Below are positions 39,521 through 51,800 of a stretch of 64,000 bases of DNA, piece by piece (positions within the stretch are counted from its first letter, which is position 1; every line of letters starts with the position of its first letter). Origin of the DNA: Wuchereria bancrofti (taxonomy: Eukaryota; Nematoda; Chromadorea; Rhabditida; Onchocercidae); assembly GCA_005281725.1 (NCBI GenBank), contig SSBO01000003.1, forward strand, positions 4,588,495-4,652,494, read 5' to 3'. A program made the translations under genes and the position numbers. Under the pieces are notes generated by a model. The model was not told the DNA's origin and made no database searches. It saw only the letters and a list, made by a program, of their open reading frames with translations.

Positions 39521-42500
39521 ATGGTGGAAACGGTTTCAGAAGCTGTTGAGGCGGACAGATTCCTACAAATCTATGAAGCCATCGAGGTGGGCAATCAATT
39601 GCAAAGTCTTATTATCTCTCTTATCCTGAATTTCTTACCACTAGTATCATTAGATTTCAGGATTCATCACGCAAAATTCAACTGCCAGTCCGTCATCTCT
39701 GTGCCATTCGAAAGGTGATATGGTCATCATTTGATTACATGACCGGACCTGAATTGGGTTTCACTTGGGAAGCAGTTACTGCTACAAGCGAACCTACGTC
39801 GAGCGGCAAAACTTCATTGTCAGATAGTTCACGTGATGATTTGAGTCTCACTTCTTCCATAACTAAAGGTTGTGGCAGTGGTGCTGATTATGAAGAAATT
39901 GATGATGTCTATAGGGTAATTTGTTTGCTGTCTTGTAACTCGTCAGACTCAGTACTGAAATAGCTTATCAGTTTTTTCCGAAATTTTTCTGCATAAAAAA
40001 AAAGTCGATTATCATAACACGTGAAATGTGTGATAGTTTCAGAGTAAGTTACTGTCAGAAACAATATCCGATATGCAGATATGTGCGATGTGTTCTGACA
40101 CCAGTGGAGATTTTGTTTGTTATCACTGTGATGTTAGCTTTCCATAGTTTTTTTCATTTGTGGTGCTCTCTGTTTTATTTAATATTCTTTCATCTAGTCA
40201 TTTCTGAGCTGGTTAGCATTTTCTTTCTAACTTTCGAACATCTTTTTTTTCTGCTTTGTTTTCAGCAAACTTCTGAACTGCATCACGATATTTTTAAAAT
40301 GAATATGCTTATATGCAGTGATGAACGATTATATTTGGATGAATTCATGACTGAAAGTCATTCAACTATCGATGGGACCATTGCAATAGCTGCTAGTGAC
40401 AGCGATCATATGAAACATGTAGTATCTGAATTCTGTCTTTCTTAGTCCGTAACTGATAAACGATTGTTAATGAATATTGTATTCATAATGGTATAATCAG
40501 AAGCGAGAACATACAGTAATATGGATTAGATGAAAAAGTGCTCAAAGTTAATGTTGAATTCACCAAAATTATGTTATTTTGATTATTATAGGCAAGTTTG
40601 ACTTCTGCGTCAAGAAGTGGTGACCTTGACAGTTCAACAAATAGTGACAAGGACAGCAGCATTCATAAGGTATGTTTTCCGGTTGCTTGGTTTATATTCT
40701 GTTTGTTAGTTCAAGACCAAATTCAACTAATTTATCAATTTCAATAGCTAATACATATTAATTATATGAAAGCTAATTTTGTTGTTAGATTCAGTATCTT
40801 TTAACATGAATTTATCATCGTTAAGTCAGGAAGAAGTTGCCGAAGTGAATCCACTGAATGCAGTTGGCGATTTACTGGTGCTTGATGAGACATCTGCAAA
40901 AAATAGTGAAGACTTGCAAGGTATTCAAGAATATCATAAGGATAGTAAGGGATAATTTTCTTTTCAGAAGACTTGTCCTTCAGTAAATGCTATAACTTTT
41001 TTGGTTTTTTCAAGGATCATTTAACTGCTAAATTTCAGGAATGGTTTCGTCTGCTGTCGATTCGGGTATAGTAGGCACTGTATCGATGTATAGTGAATTG
41101 AGTATAATGGGCGCTTCACATGCAAAAGAAATATTAAATGTTAAGCTAAATGAAGAAGTCACACAAAAATCTTTCACTGTTAGTCATGATCATATTATAA
41201 CGGATAATAAGAGATGATTTTTCTTCAATTGCATATGCTGAATTGAAAGGATTGTACGGCTTATTTGCGTTAAATTTGCTTAGCTCACTCAGTTAAGAAT
41301 AGTGTCTTTCATACATACAGACATACATACAGATATTTATCTTGTTGTCATTAGGAAACTATTGCACAAAATTCATGAGCGACAAACGGCCAAACTCCTA
41401 GATGATTAATTTTTAGGTTTGATTCGAAAACTAATTTTTTCAAGTCAACTGTGAATCCATAAGAGATGAGAAGTGAAATAATCTATACTTGAAAAATTGT
41501 AGCTTTGTTTTCCTAATATTTTCAATCAAATGACTTAACAGTTGTCTTGCTCATGCATTTTATGCTACGATTGTGAAATATAAACATAATTGTTGCAAGA
41601 AATTGATGTCTACAGTTAACTAGGCAACTGGAAACTATATTGGAAAGGAGCAAAATGTTCACTGTGTTGGACATGCTGATTATGAGACTCTGTGTGGTTT
41701 GGTTGGAGAGAATAGTACAGTTCAGCTTTCTGACGAAGAATATGTTGCTAAATTCGTTCTTGCTGAACAGATTTGCAGGTTTGGTACTTAGTTCATCTGC
41801 CGTGTTCATAGCGATCATGGAATCAAATTATTCTCATATTTAAAGAGCAGATATTAAGAATTTGCTAGGCTGAGTTTGTCAGGATTTCAACTTTTGGTAA
41901 ACTCATATGGCTATTGCTTTACCAGATTTCTTGCACTTCAGTGCACCATATCTGCTAAAGAGATAACAACTGGAAAATTTCTAATTACTAATTACTTTTC
42001 TGAAAGTTATTTATATACAGTAGAATGAAATCCTTCCAGCACACCGATGCCTTCAAATCCAGTGATACATAAGTTGACTTTGCTGCCGAAGCGTCATCTT
42101 TTTGTTGGCTCATATTTGTTTCAAGTGAATGGTGGTTCCCTTCACGATCGTGCGATGTGTGCAATCTCACTTCTTGGGGATTACTCAAAGTTAGTTTGCC
42201 ACTGTTTTTCATCTTTTTTGTATTTGGTAATAGTTGAAGTTGTATTTAGTACTTTGTTATATTGGAAGACTTTAACTTTGTAGCGATTTACACAACTTCA
42301 CTGAAACACATTTTTTATGATTGCATAGGTTTGAGTGTTATGTGCAAAATTAATATCCTTTTATTTTATAAAATAACTTTTTTAATAAAACAACTTTTTA
42401 TAGTTTCTCTGAGAGTTATTCATATGCAGCAGGATTTTTGTTTTTAATAAAACAACCACAAAGCATTCAAGAGTAATGCTTGTTTTCTCACATAAGTGAT

Positions 42501-44754
42501 TTTACATTCCGTTTTGGATGGGAGAAATATAGGTAAAAAATAACTGATAAGGGAAAATTTTTGTAGGTGGGAGTGGTATGCTGAAAGACAGCGTACATTT
42601 GAGGAAGCGTTCATGGATATTATACCGCGTTTGCGGATGTCCCATTTAAAAGTATGTTTTTATTTTAAGATTATATTTTTCTAGTTTTGAAGCTGCTTGC
42701 TACTTCTCAGTTAAAAGAATTGATACATTAATAAGTCATGTAGGATGTTCAAAAATCCCGTTAATACTTAAAACATGCAAAATAGATCGGTAGAATTTAT
42801 TTGTGATGTTTTGAGATTTATAGGAAAGTACAGAAGATTTTATATGCCACGCAACCAAAGAAATATCGAATCTTTTGTCATTTATTGGTGTTTGTGAAAC
42901 TTACCCATTGTTATCACAAAATACTCATAATATTCAGGTACAAATTATGTTGTGTGATTAGAAAGAATTGTAATATTTTTTGTTTTCCTGTTGTAAAAAA
43001 TTCTGCTATGAGTGCTGCACAGAGGAAAAAGAGTATGTTAAAATCTTGAATTTCTCCACATTTCTATTATGATTCAACTTGTTGTGAGAATGACTTTGTC
43101 TTCGTTACGCTGCTTCAAAATTTATCAAAAATTTAATGTGTGACTTCTTAACAGATATATTTTAATTGCAAATTCTGTAAATTTTCATAATTCTACTTTG
43201 CTTGCATCTTGCATTAGCTTAACAGTTTCTAGACTTGCTTTTCATGGGTTGAAAAAACAAAACTAAAAGCCAGAAATTTTCAACACATTTTATTGTTTTG
43301 CTTGCAGTTTCGACAAACATATTTTGGCAGCGGAAAACTACAAGACAATTCGTTTCTGGCGAAAGCAATAACAGCAGTACTCTTATCGCAGTCGCACTGT
43401 GTTATTGTTGGTGATAAGAAGACTGATGTTGTCAAAGTAGATTTTTTAATATAACTTCTCGAAGAATTGTGTGAGATTCTGACGTGTTTTGCCTCTCATT
43501 TTCTGTTATATATATATATTTCTTGGTTCAGTAAGTTTGGTCTGGCGATTGGATATCCATAGTTTTTCCTCATTCAGTAATCTTTCCAGACGGTTCTTTA
43601 CATGTTTGACACTTTCAATGATAGTAAAGGTATATATAATTTTTTCTTATAGATGTTATTGACGTTGTACCTATTTGTTGCACCGGAATGGCAATGGTTA
43701 TGTATTAAGCCGTTCCAGTTTTCTTATTCTCCGTATCTTCGCCTTCAGGCTATTCAAAGAGTATTTCATTTTTTATTGATATAGTTCAATTAAACCTTGA
43801 TACCACAAAAGTAGGAACTATGCGAAAATGATTAAAGAAATAGTTTCTCGAATGAATTTGAAGGAAAAAAAATTTTTAAATTATACATTCAATTTTGATT
43901 TAGATTGAGCTGATCACTGTAATGTATGCTGGTGCTGAATCACATTGGCCATTAACAGTGATTGATCTGGATCGTCAAATTGTATGTACTTCATCTCCAC
44001 ATCCAAAACATCGTGCACTAAAGCTTCTCAAGCAAAAGAACGATATCACGCAGATACTGAAAAGAACTGATGTTGATTTCAAAGACCCAATAATACCGAA
44101 AATGTCGGTGTCATTTTCAGAGAAATGCTTTGCATACATTAAAACTCGTCATCATTTAAACTGTTTTGAACCTGTAGTAGTTTTTATATCTCCTCAGTGT
44201 CAGTGGTATTCAAGTTCTCATTGATTTATAATTTCGATGTTTCCCACGATGTTAGATTTCTAGTGAACTACGAAATTGTCATGCAGACCCTCGCGTTACA
44301 AATTTTCTCATCAGAATGGATTTATTGCCATTTGAAAGAAGCGCTCGTTTGGGATTTATAAGACAGTTTAGATTAATGATCGAAAATTCAGCTAGAGCAC
44401 TTATTGCGTACATACAGGATATAAGGTTAGTTTTTTGTGACAAAGATTTACTTCGCTGATCGTTACATGCCATTAACACGTATTAAAGAAAAGCAAAGCA
44501 GGGTAACCTAAAGAATCGTTATTTATAAAATATAAGATTAAGTGAAGGCCTGGATTAGTTTTAAATATACCGTTTTATTTAGTGAACCCGATTCTTCATA
44601 TAAGCAACATACAACAAGCTCGAGATGGAGTCTTTGGCCTGCGCGTAAATCGCTTGATTTAGTCAGCAATGCATCATTTTTAGTAACTCTGGCTGAAGCC
44701 GAACGTATTTTACCGGAGATTGCTGATTTTATATGCGAATCAAACAATTTGTGA
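39521..44754 (+). CDS. alfa-1: C9orf72 ortholog (ALFA-1 type DENN/longin protein)
   Basis: C9orf72 pairs with SMCR8 and WDR41 in animals and acts in endolysosomal traffic and autophagy; that function is inferred by homology. Exons: 39521-39586, 39661-39915, 40266-40418, 40592-40669, 40830-40920, 41039-41178, 41624-41778, 42040-42189, 42567-42651, 42824-42937, 43308-43436, 43653-43760, 43904-44173, 44256-44425 and 44583-44754. All phases agree, giving 711 residues against 481 in human. Matches in order: IWSSFDYMTGPELGFTWEA at about 42-60 (human FAYWDNILGPRVRHIWAP); QLSDEE then LTLLPKRHLFVGSYLFQV (human LLSDGEITFLANHTLNGE); SHCVIVGDKKTDVVK then LYLFVAPEW (human CSVVVGSSAEKVNKIV, LCLFLTP); VMYAGAESHWPLTVID (human VMYAPYPTTHIDVD); and the C-terminal DENN helices with NFLIRMDLLPFERSAR. 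About 200 Ser/Asp-rich residues are inserted inside the longin region. The start is the only in-frame ATG upstream; the exact 5' end and the donor at 44173 are my choice. Confidence 0.9.
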
Positions 44755-46302
44755 TGCATCGTGATTCAGGATTTGCTGTGACTTATGGGAATCATTAAAT
44801 ACTGAAAGTTTTGCGGGGAACTACGAAATACATATTTTATTTGCAAGCTTTTCAGCAATGTTTTTAGTAAGACTTGCAGTCCTGCAAGCCTAGTTTTTAT
44901 TGAATATTTGATGTTTTAATATGAGAAAGCACTAAATGAAATTACTTGGTATCGGTGAGCCCTATAGATTGCTATTTCATTCCACTAATACCGGGTCTCT
45001 TTTTTCCATTTGCTACGGAATTCAACTTAATCAGTGACTTACGGAAGTGCCTTATCTAATGTCATAAGTTACTTACATACAATTGACGATAGTTGTTATA
45101 TCGTGTTTTAATGATTTGCCAGTGTTTATATTTTATACGCTATTTATATATCTTGGAATTTCCAGCTAGGAGGAATTATGTTCACTTCTTTATTTCATTC
45201 CAAATGTTTTAAACAGTAAACTTTAAGAAAAAAAGGTGTCAATTTCATAACAAGTCTAGATTTTCACGCATACATAATTTCGTAAGTAATCTAAATTTCA
45301 ATGCATTAATTCTTTTTGCACTTCTTTAACCGTGAAATCGGCATCTGCAGCGTTGCTTGAACTATATAATTTAATTATTTGTTATGTAAATATATTGGCT
45401 TTGAAGTTTTGCGTTTACAATATTCTCCGACTTTTTTGGATTTTCCGGCTATTGTGTACTATATATAATATTCGCTGTTTATCCGTGCTAAATTAGCTGT
45501 ATAATAAGTCAGAAACAAAATGTCATTTCTGAGTTTTGGTTATAATGCGGGAAGGGCTTTTAGTTTTGAAACGATAAAATTTGAAATAGTTTTGAAGACT
45601 TTGACACGTATTATACAAAAGGCTTGAATATCTGAATTGTTTTAGTTCTTGAATTATTGCAGTGAATAAAGCGTTTTTTTTTTTATGTGTGTAACTGTTT
45701 TAATAGTTTAATGTATCTCCCTTTAAACAGTATAGTCAGGTAATATGTAGATGTTTGTTACATAATTTTGTTCGAGTCTGTTAATGACTAGCAGGAATTT
45801 CAAGTGAAGCAATAAGTAATTCGGGATTCTTATCCGTTTGGGCTTTTAGCCATAAAAGCATTTTACAGCTTGGGAGGTTTAGGTAGATTGAAAGGATTTC
45901 ATAATTTAAGTCGATAGGAAAAAGGTAGATTTTCTCCAAGTTCAGACCGGAGGGTCTTGAAATAAATACTATAATTTTTTAGGAAGAGAAGCTAACATCG
46001 TATTTTCTTTTTTTTTTTTTTTTAATTTGCTGAAGATCATAGATTATTTTTGTAGTGTTATAATCTTTTTGCTGATCTCTGAATCTAAACTTCCCGTTGT
46101 AATTTTGTATTTTTTATGTGCATACATATATGTATATACATCAACTATTTTATGCTCAAGACGGGTTCGCGTACCTTAGAATTCCAGAAAAGGTAATCAT
46201 TGAGGATTGAGCAGCATTGTTCTGGTGGACATGCAGCACATCAATGTTGCATTTGGATATGGTGCACGATGGGTAGTTTCAAACTTTAAATGAATAGGGG
46301 TT
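44755..46302. other. intergenic, 3' of the C9orf72 ortholog
   Basis: No coding signal found. A GAATAAAG motif at about 45662 could be a polyadenylation signal, and a T-run lies at 46009-46023. The last ~150 bases (46150-46300) are less AT-rich; on the minus strand they are open in a second frame continuing past the stop of the neighbouring gene (see findings). Confidence 0.4.
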
Positions 46303-47065
46303 TCATTTATGTCGATGGGACGAATTTGAACGGAAGTTCTCAGAGGTTCGAAAACATGATTCAGTTTTCAAGTCGAAAATTTCTACAGTGTCGTGGGCTA
46401 AATGAATTCCGTTTCTTGCAGTTATACTTATTTTTCACACTGAGATGTAAGTTTAACTGACTTACTTTTTTTGCAGTATCGATAGTAAAGCATCGTCGAA
46501 ATGATTAGAATAATGGCGAATATACCCAGCATGTATGTGAATATTTCACCCGTTTGCATACTTCTGGAATGGATGGGTTTTTGTGCTTTGTATGAAATTA
46601 ATAAATGACCAAACTATTCGACTGATTAAAGACAGAAATTAACGGACTGCTAACTAATTAGCGAAATGAACTTTGACGGTTGGGGGCGTTAGCTTACGTT
46701 ATGTCACATTGCTCTAATTAAAACGAAGCTACACGTTCCACTGCATAGAAAAATGGAGTTCTGGAATGTTCTAAATCACCCAACCAAGAATCCTTTGTAT
46801 TCAGATGAAATAGCAGGGATACTTTGGTTGATGCTTTTTTAACTAGAATTCTGAAGTATTCTCGAAGTAAAATCTCTTCGAGATGCAAACTATCTCTCTC
46901 AAAGAGGTCCTATAAGTTGCAGCATGGTATTGTTTTAGAGCGAGCACTATTTCTGATTGAACAGTTTCATGAAGAATTTCAAGGATATTAAAAGTTTAGA
47001 TAAAATACTTACATACTGACGTGTATTTTTCGTGGACATCCGACTTCATCAGTCTCCACTTCCAT
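46303..47065 (-). CDS. small single-pass membrane protein, three exons, 81 aa
   Basis: Exons on the minus strand: 47065-47013, 46563-46466 and 46397-46303. Donors are GTAAGT at both junctions, acceptors TTCCAG and ATTTAG, and phases 2 and 1 match. The N-terminal ~25 residues (MEVETDEVGCPRKIHVS...) are acidic then basic with no signal peptide. A strong membrane segment follows (YMLGIFAIILIISTMLYYRY), then a basic CKK and a polar, Ser-rich tail ending SNSSHRHK. Positive charge just after the segment suggests the C terminus is cytosolic. A second possible start is the ATG at 46559 inside exon 2. No family is recognised. It lies between two convergent larger genes and is not a shadow of either. 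Confidence 0.55.
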
Positions 47066-48818
47066 TTGTTGTCTATTTCTTCAATTTTTTCTTGTTTTAA
47101 TCCTCACTTCATGTTGTGCTCTACCACCTTTAACTATTGAAATGGTTCTGAAGTGAAAAAAAGGAAATTGAGATGTATTTTTGAAATCCATTTAAGAAGT
47201 GTTTCTCTTCGAGTTACTGATCATGTTTTCATTTGACCTTGCTCTCAAATTGTTCAAGCCATCATTGTTACTTTTTTTTTTTCACTCATTTGAAATAAAA
47301 CCGATTTCTTAATAATCAGACAAATATTTGAGCGGACATAATAACAAAGAATGCTCAATAGTCAAAACTCATAATGTAACACATTCCAATCCCATTTTTG
47401 GAATTTGTTTGCTGTTTTAATGAGATGAATTTCAGAAAATAGATTTTTCATACAAGAATCAAAAGGGCAGTAGCCTAGAAAATCATAAATCATTAGTTAA
47501 CTTCAAGAGTCTTTACTATGCAACCATTATGTAATAGATGGGGAATATTTGAATATTTGGAAGTGTCTGAGAATATCTAGAAAACAGCAAGTCCGGATTT
47601 ATCGCAGTAAGTGGAAGCTATTGAAACAACTTTAAGATTAAAGATAAGTTGTTTCGTGAGGACTTTCTGATACTCAGAAATGATGGTCATATTATTAAAT
47701 AAATGCTTTTTGACTACAGCTTGTGAAACGATTTTTAAGTAAGAGGACACCGGCCATAATGCCTCTTTCTTACTTTCGTATGAAAAGTATTACAGGTGAA
47801 CTATTACGTGTTTAAAATAGATTTGAAATATCCAGATTTCTAAGGAACACTATGGTTTTTGAAAGTCATTTTGTCATAAATACATTTAGCTAGAAAACAA
47901 AACTTCAAAAAGGAACAAATTTGCAGCAACTAAGCTGCCAGCTTACGACCTATATTGCTACTGCTGCAGTATAGTTGAACCATAGAGCGTTCCAGTTGAA
48001 CAGCACCATCAGCACTATGTTGAAAATTGAACTTATCGGAAAGAGACCCGTGAAATTTGTAAAAAGTAGCTATGAACAGCTTTCATTTACGTCATCAAAA
48101 ACATCCACTTCAGACTTCAGTCCAAACGCTCTCTTTGTTAAATGTATCTCGCACTAGCTGATTTTACGGCTTTTCAGATCTACTATTGCATGATCGTAAG
48201 ACAAGTTTCCAATTTTCTTCCTTTTGCGGAGAATACGACTCTGTTTTCTCAGGGATACATTGATTAGACGTTTATCTTTGCCATGCTGAAATCTTATTTA
48301 TCACTAAAATATAATGATCAAGGTTCAGCCTGAACTACCTAATATGTGTACAAGAAAAAATTTGCTGATGTTTCCGTACAAAAATAGCGAACTAGACTGT
48401 AATTTTCCGTCACAAAAGTTTTTACAAACCAAATTTCGAGTACAACGTTTAATTCATGTTGACAAATTTTGACTTTTCTCTTTTTTATGTAAAGTACTAT
48501 TTTTATTCATTGGTGATCTTTGGTAAATGGCAGAATTTATAGGATGCTAAAATAAGCTTATTTCGCATTGCTACTTCGAATTGCTACTTAAGAAACCTGT
48601 CATGTCTAGTTTGAAGCATGTTGAACCGGCTGCGTTTAATCAGTAAGATATAAACTTCAATTTAAAAAACCGAACTGAACTCTTGTTTGCACGAAATCAC
48701 GTGAAACATGAAATAAAAGCAATAGAAATACATAAAAATAAAGCTCAGAATGACAACGATTCAATTATCAATCTTTGTTATAGAAAAGTATGAATTATTT
48801 CATGAATTAGCATGAAAA
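47066..48818. other. intergenic with weak ORFs
   Basis: A TTCCAG acceptor followed by a 46-codon plus-strand ORF from ATG at 48018 to TAG at 48157 (MLKIELIGKRPVKFVKSS...) is the only thing of note, and I do not call it. The 3' untranslated region of the SPATA20 ortholog must lie in the upper part; TTTATT on the plus strand near 48499 (AATAAA on the minus strand) may be its polyadenylation signal. Confidence 0.4.
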
Positions 48819-51800
48819 TTATGAACTGTTGTCTAATTTATCTTCCAATTCCTTCACCGATGTGAATGGCAACGAGCACTCGAAATTTTCACAGATGTAG
48901 GCAGTAGGAGTATCTGTTGAGGTTGCTAATAGTTTTAAGTGGTCGTCTACGCTTTGCAGCCATGAGTCTATAAATCGAAATTTCCGAAGATCTTACAATT
49001 TAAGTTCACGATCAAACTAATGGCAGATAGCAACAATGGCATGGTAAGTTAAACTTAAATTCTGCACCATTCAGCGGATACCTGGAGATGCGCCAATAAG
49101 ATAGTCCTAATAATTCCGGAAGTACTTAAAGTACACACAATTTGTAACGTCGAAAAATTTTTTTTCATAAATTTTACATCCAAGTTTGAAATTCAAACTT
49201 CTCAGCGTCCACACTTACCTTTTTCAGGATCTAAGGATATCAAAATTCTTAGACAATCAAAACGCTTCGAAATAAGTGATAGCATCTGTTTTGTTATTTC
49301 ACTGCTTCTTGAACCAACCACAATGACCTATGAATGGGATATATATTTTCAGCACGGATGTCTTTCGTTTTCAACGAAAATTGACAGAAATATACAAAAC
49401 GAAATGTATAATTTGAAAACAAAATTTGAACTTGCATTGGTACCTGTTTAACCGGACGTACATGTTTTTGTAATGCATTGACCATTTTTGTTAAAATAAA
49501 AGGATATTTGACCAAACGTTCTGCAGTACTTTCAAAAATCTTTTCTGCTCGTTCATAGTAACTTTTTTCATTGATAATACCATGAAGCCTAATCAAGTTC
49601 ATTGATGCAACTGAATTTGTCGATGGGATCTCAGCCACATCCTCATCTAAATTTTCCAAATGATTTTAGGTCTTATTCTTTTTAAAATGTCATTGATTCC
49701 AACAACATATTGCATTTGTATTTGGAAAGAAGTCATTATTATCATTTTCTCCACTAATTAATATTAATATACACGGGGAAAAATAAAGTAATCGCAAACC
49801 GACCATTTATCATTCGGATGATAATATATGGGTCTTCAACTGTTTGATGAAAGCCATTATTGTTTTCTGTATCCCAAAACAAGTAATTCATTTGTTTTTG
49901 CAAATTAGAAGCTAGTTTGATTAACTGTTCATCAAAACATGCTTCGTAGAGATCTAACAACCCCTGTATCAACAACGCATAATCATCCGCATATGCTTGA
50001 ATCGGGGTATCACTGGAATTTCATGAGGATCAGAACTGTATGTGTTATAGTTTTTTATAAATATGAGTCATAATTTTTAGTTGAAAAATAAAAAAGCATC
50101 AACACACATTAATAAAGTAACATAAATTAATAGTAATCCAGCCGTTCAGTGAAGTGTTTTTTTCCGGAAAAGATGCAACTACGCAAGATATCATGTATCA
50201 AACTCCCAAAATGACAGGCGATGAACTGTTTGGTTCACCAGTTGGACCTTGGTTTTTTTTTTCAGGCATATGTTTGCCTTGCTTCATTATCTAACCCTTG
50301 TAACATTCATAAAAGAAAAGCTGAAATTTAATTTTATCTGAGCCGAGGATAATAAGTCACAACTGCAAGCGAAGAATAAGATCTTTTACCTTTTGACGAT
50401 TTCCCCATCGGTTCCAATATAAACAACATGTAGCAAGTGATCGTTTTCCATTGAATGCTTTTTAATGAAATCAACAGCCCGTTGAGCACGACGCAATAAG
50501 TCATCATTTTGCAAAGTAATTGCTGCTTTTGCCAAGCCACTAATCATTAATCCATTCCATGATGTTATAATCTAGAAAATTTAAAAAACTTTCGTATTAT
50601 CTATCATTAAATACGGATATCAAATTAAAACAGCCAACATATATACAAAATAAACAAATAATTTCCCACCTTATTATCAAGATGAGGTCGTGGTCTCTTC
50701 TTCTGTGCCTCTCGAAGTGAGGCTTTTGCTTCTTTGATCACTCGTCGTAGGTCATCTATAGTAAGCCCACATTTTGTTGCACAAACACTATGCGAATCAC
50801 TCACCATTAATACATTTTGTGACGTTAGTTCCCCATATGAATCCTATAATACTAATCACAATATTGATTAAAAGTTTAAAATGCCACTGGAATTTAAATC
50901 TTACTGTCCTTATTGTCTGCTTACTTTCATTTATTTATGCAAATGTGCCGAGAAGTTATTTCAAATTTTAACAAGACCACCTGTACCACAAAAGCGCTTG
51001 TTAATAGAAATTTTGCTCTAAATCTTTTTTTTTTTTATAATTTTGTGTTAAGTTTGTACGACAGATTAAAGACTGCTTTATTTGAATATTCCTGGGATAA
51101 ATATAAAACTGTTTCCGTTTTATATTTCCAGTAAAAAACCATTTAACCGATATTCGTCTCTCAATTGTAACTTAGTTATCTACATTGTTTAAAATGTTAT
51201 AAATTGTTAACAGAGAATATGTGCATTGCTTAATGTGTTGCAACTTGCTCCCAATTTTATTCTTAAGATCTTCCAGTCTGGCAATTGAAATTATATTTGG
51301 TTATAAGTTCATTCAATTAACTTCATTGTTATAAATCAAATCTACTTGCAATTTGGAAATATTGCTATGATGTTCCAGCCTGACATTCACTTTTATGAGC
51401 AAATGACATAATGTTTAAACCAACTTCCATTAGAGAAGCGATAAAGATCATTGGAGAGTGCCAGCTCTTTACTCATCTAATCAATGCTTTGTTGTAAGCA
51501 ATAAATACTTACTATATAAGGAGTCAAAACCATTGCTGAGTTCAGTTTTAGGATATAATAAGCTTCGATTCCGCTCATTTTAGCACTCACTCACTCACTC
51601 AATTCACTTTAACAAACGATGGTGCAGTAGCAGCTTGCAGTGGAATGAAAGTTCAACACAGCGAACATTTGCTGATGTTGGTATAATATAATATTCACTT
51701 TGTTCATTTTTTCTTATTATTGTATAAAGAATATACTGGTATCGTAAAGGAATAATAAAACTGTTGAAGACATTGTGTGAGCTACGACAACAACAAGAAC

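Noticed and set aside
41640..41843. Plus-strand hydrophobic ORF (MFTVLDMLIMRLCVVW...)
   Set aside because: Shadow frame of the C9orf72 exon 41624-41778; the other frame fits the splice phase and aligns with the family.
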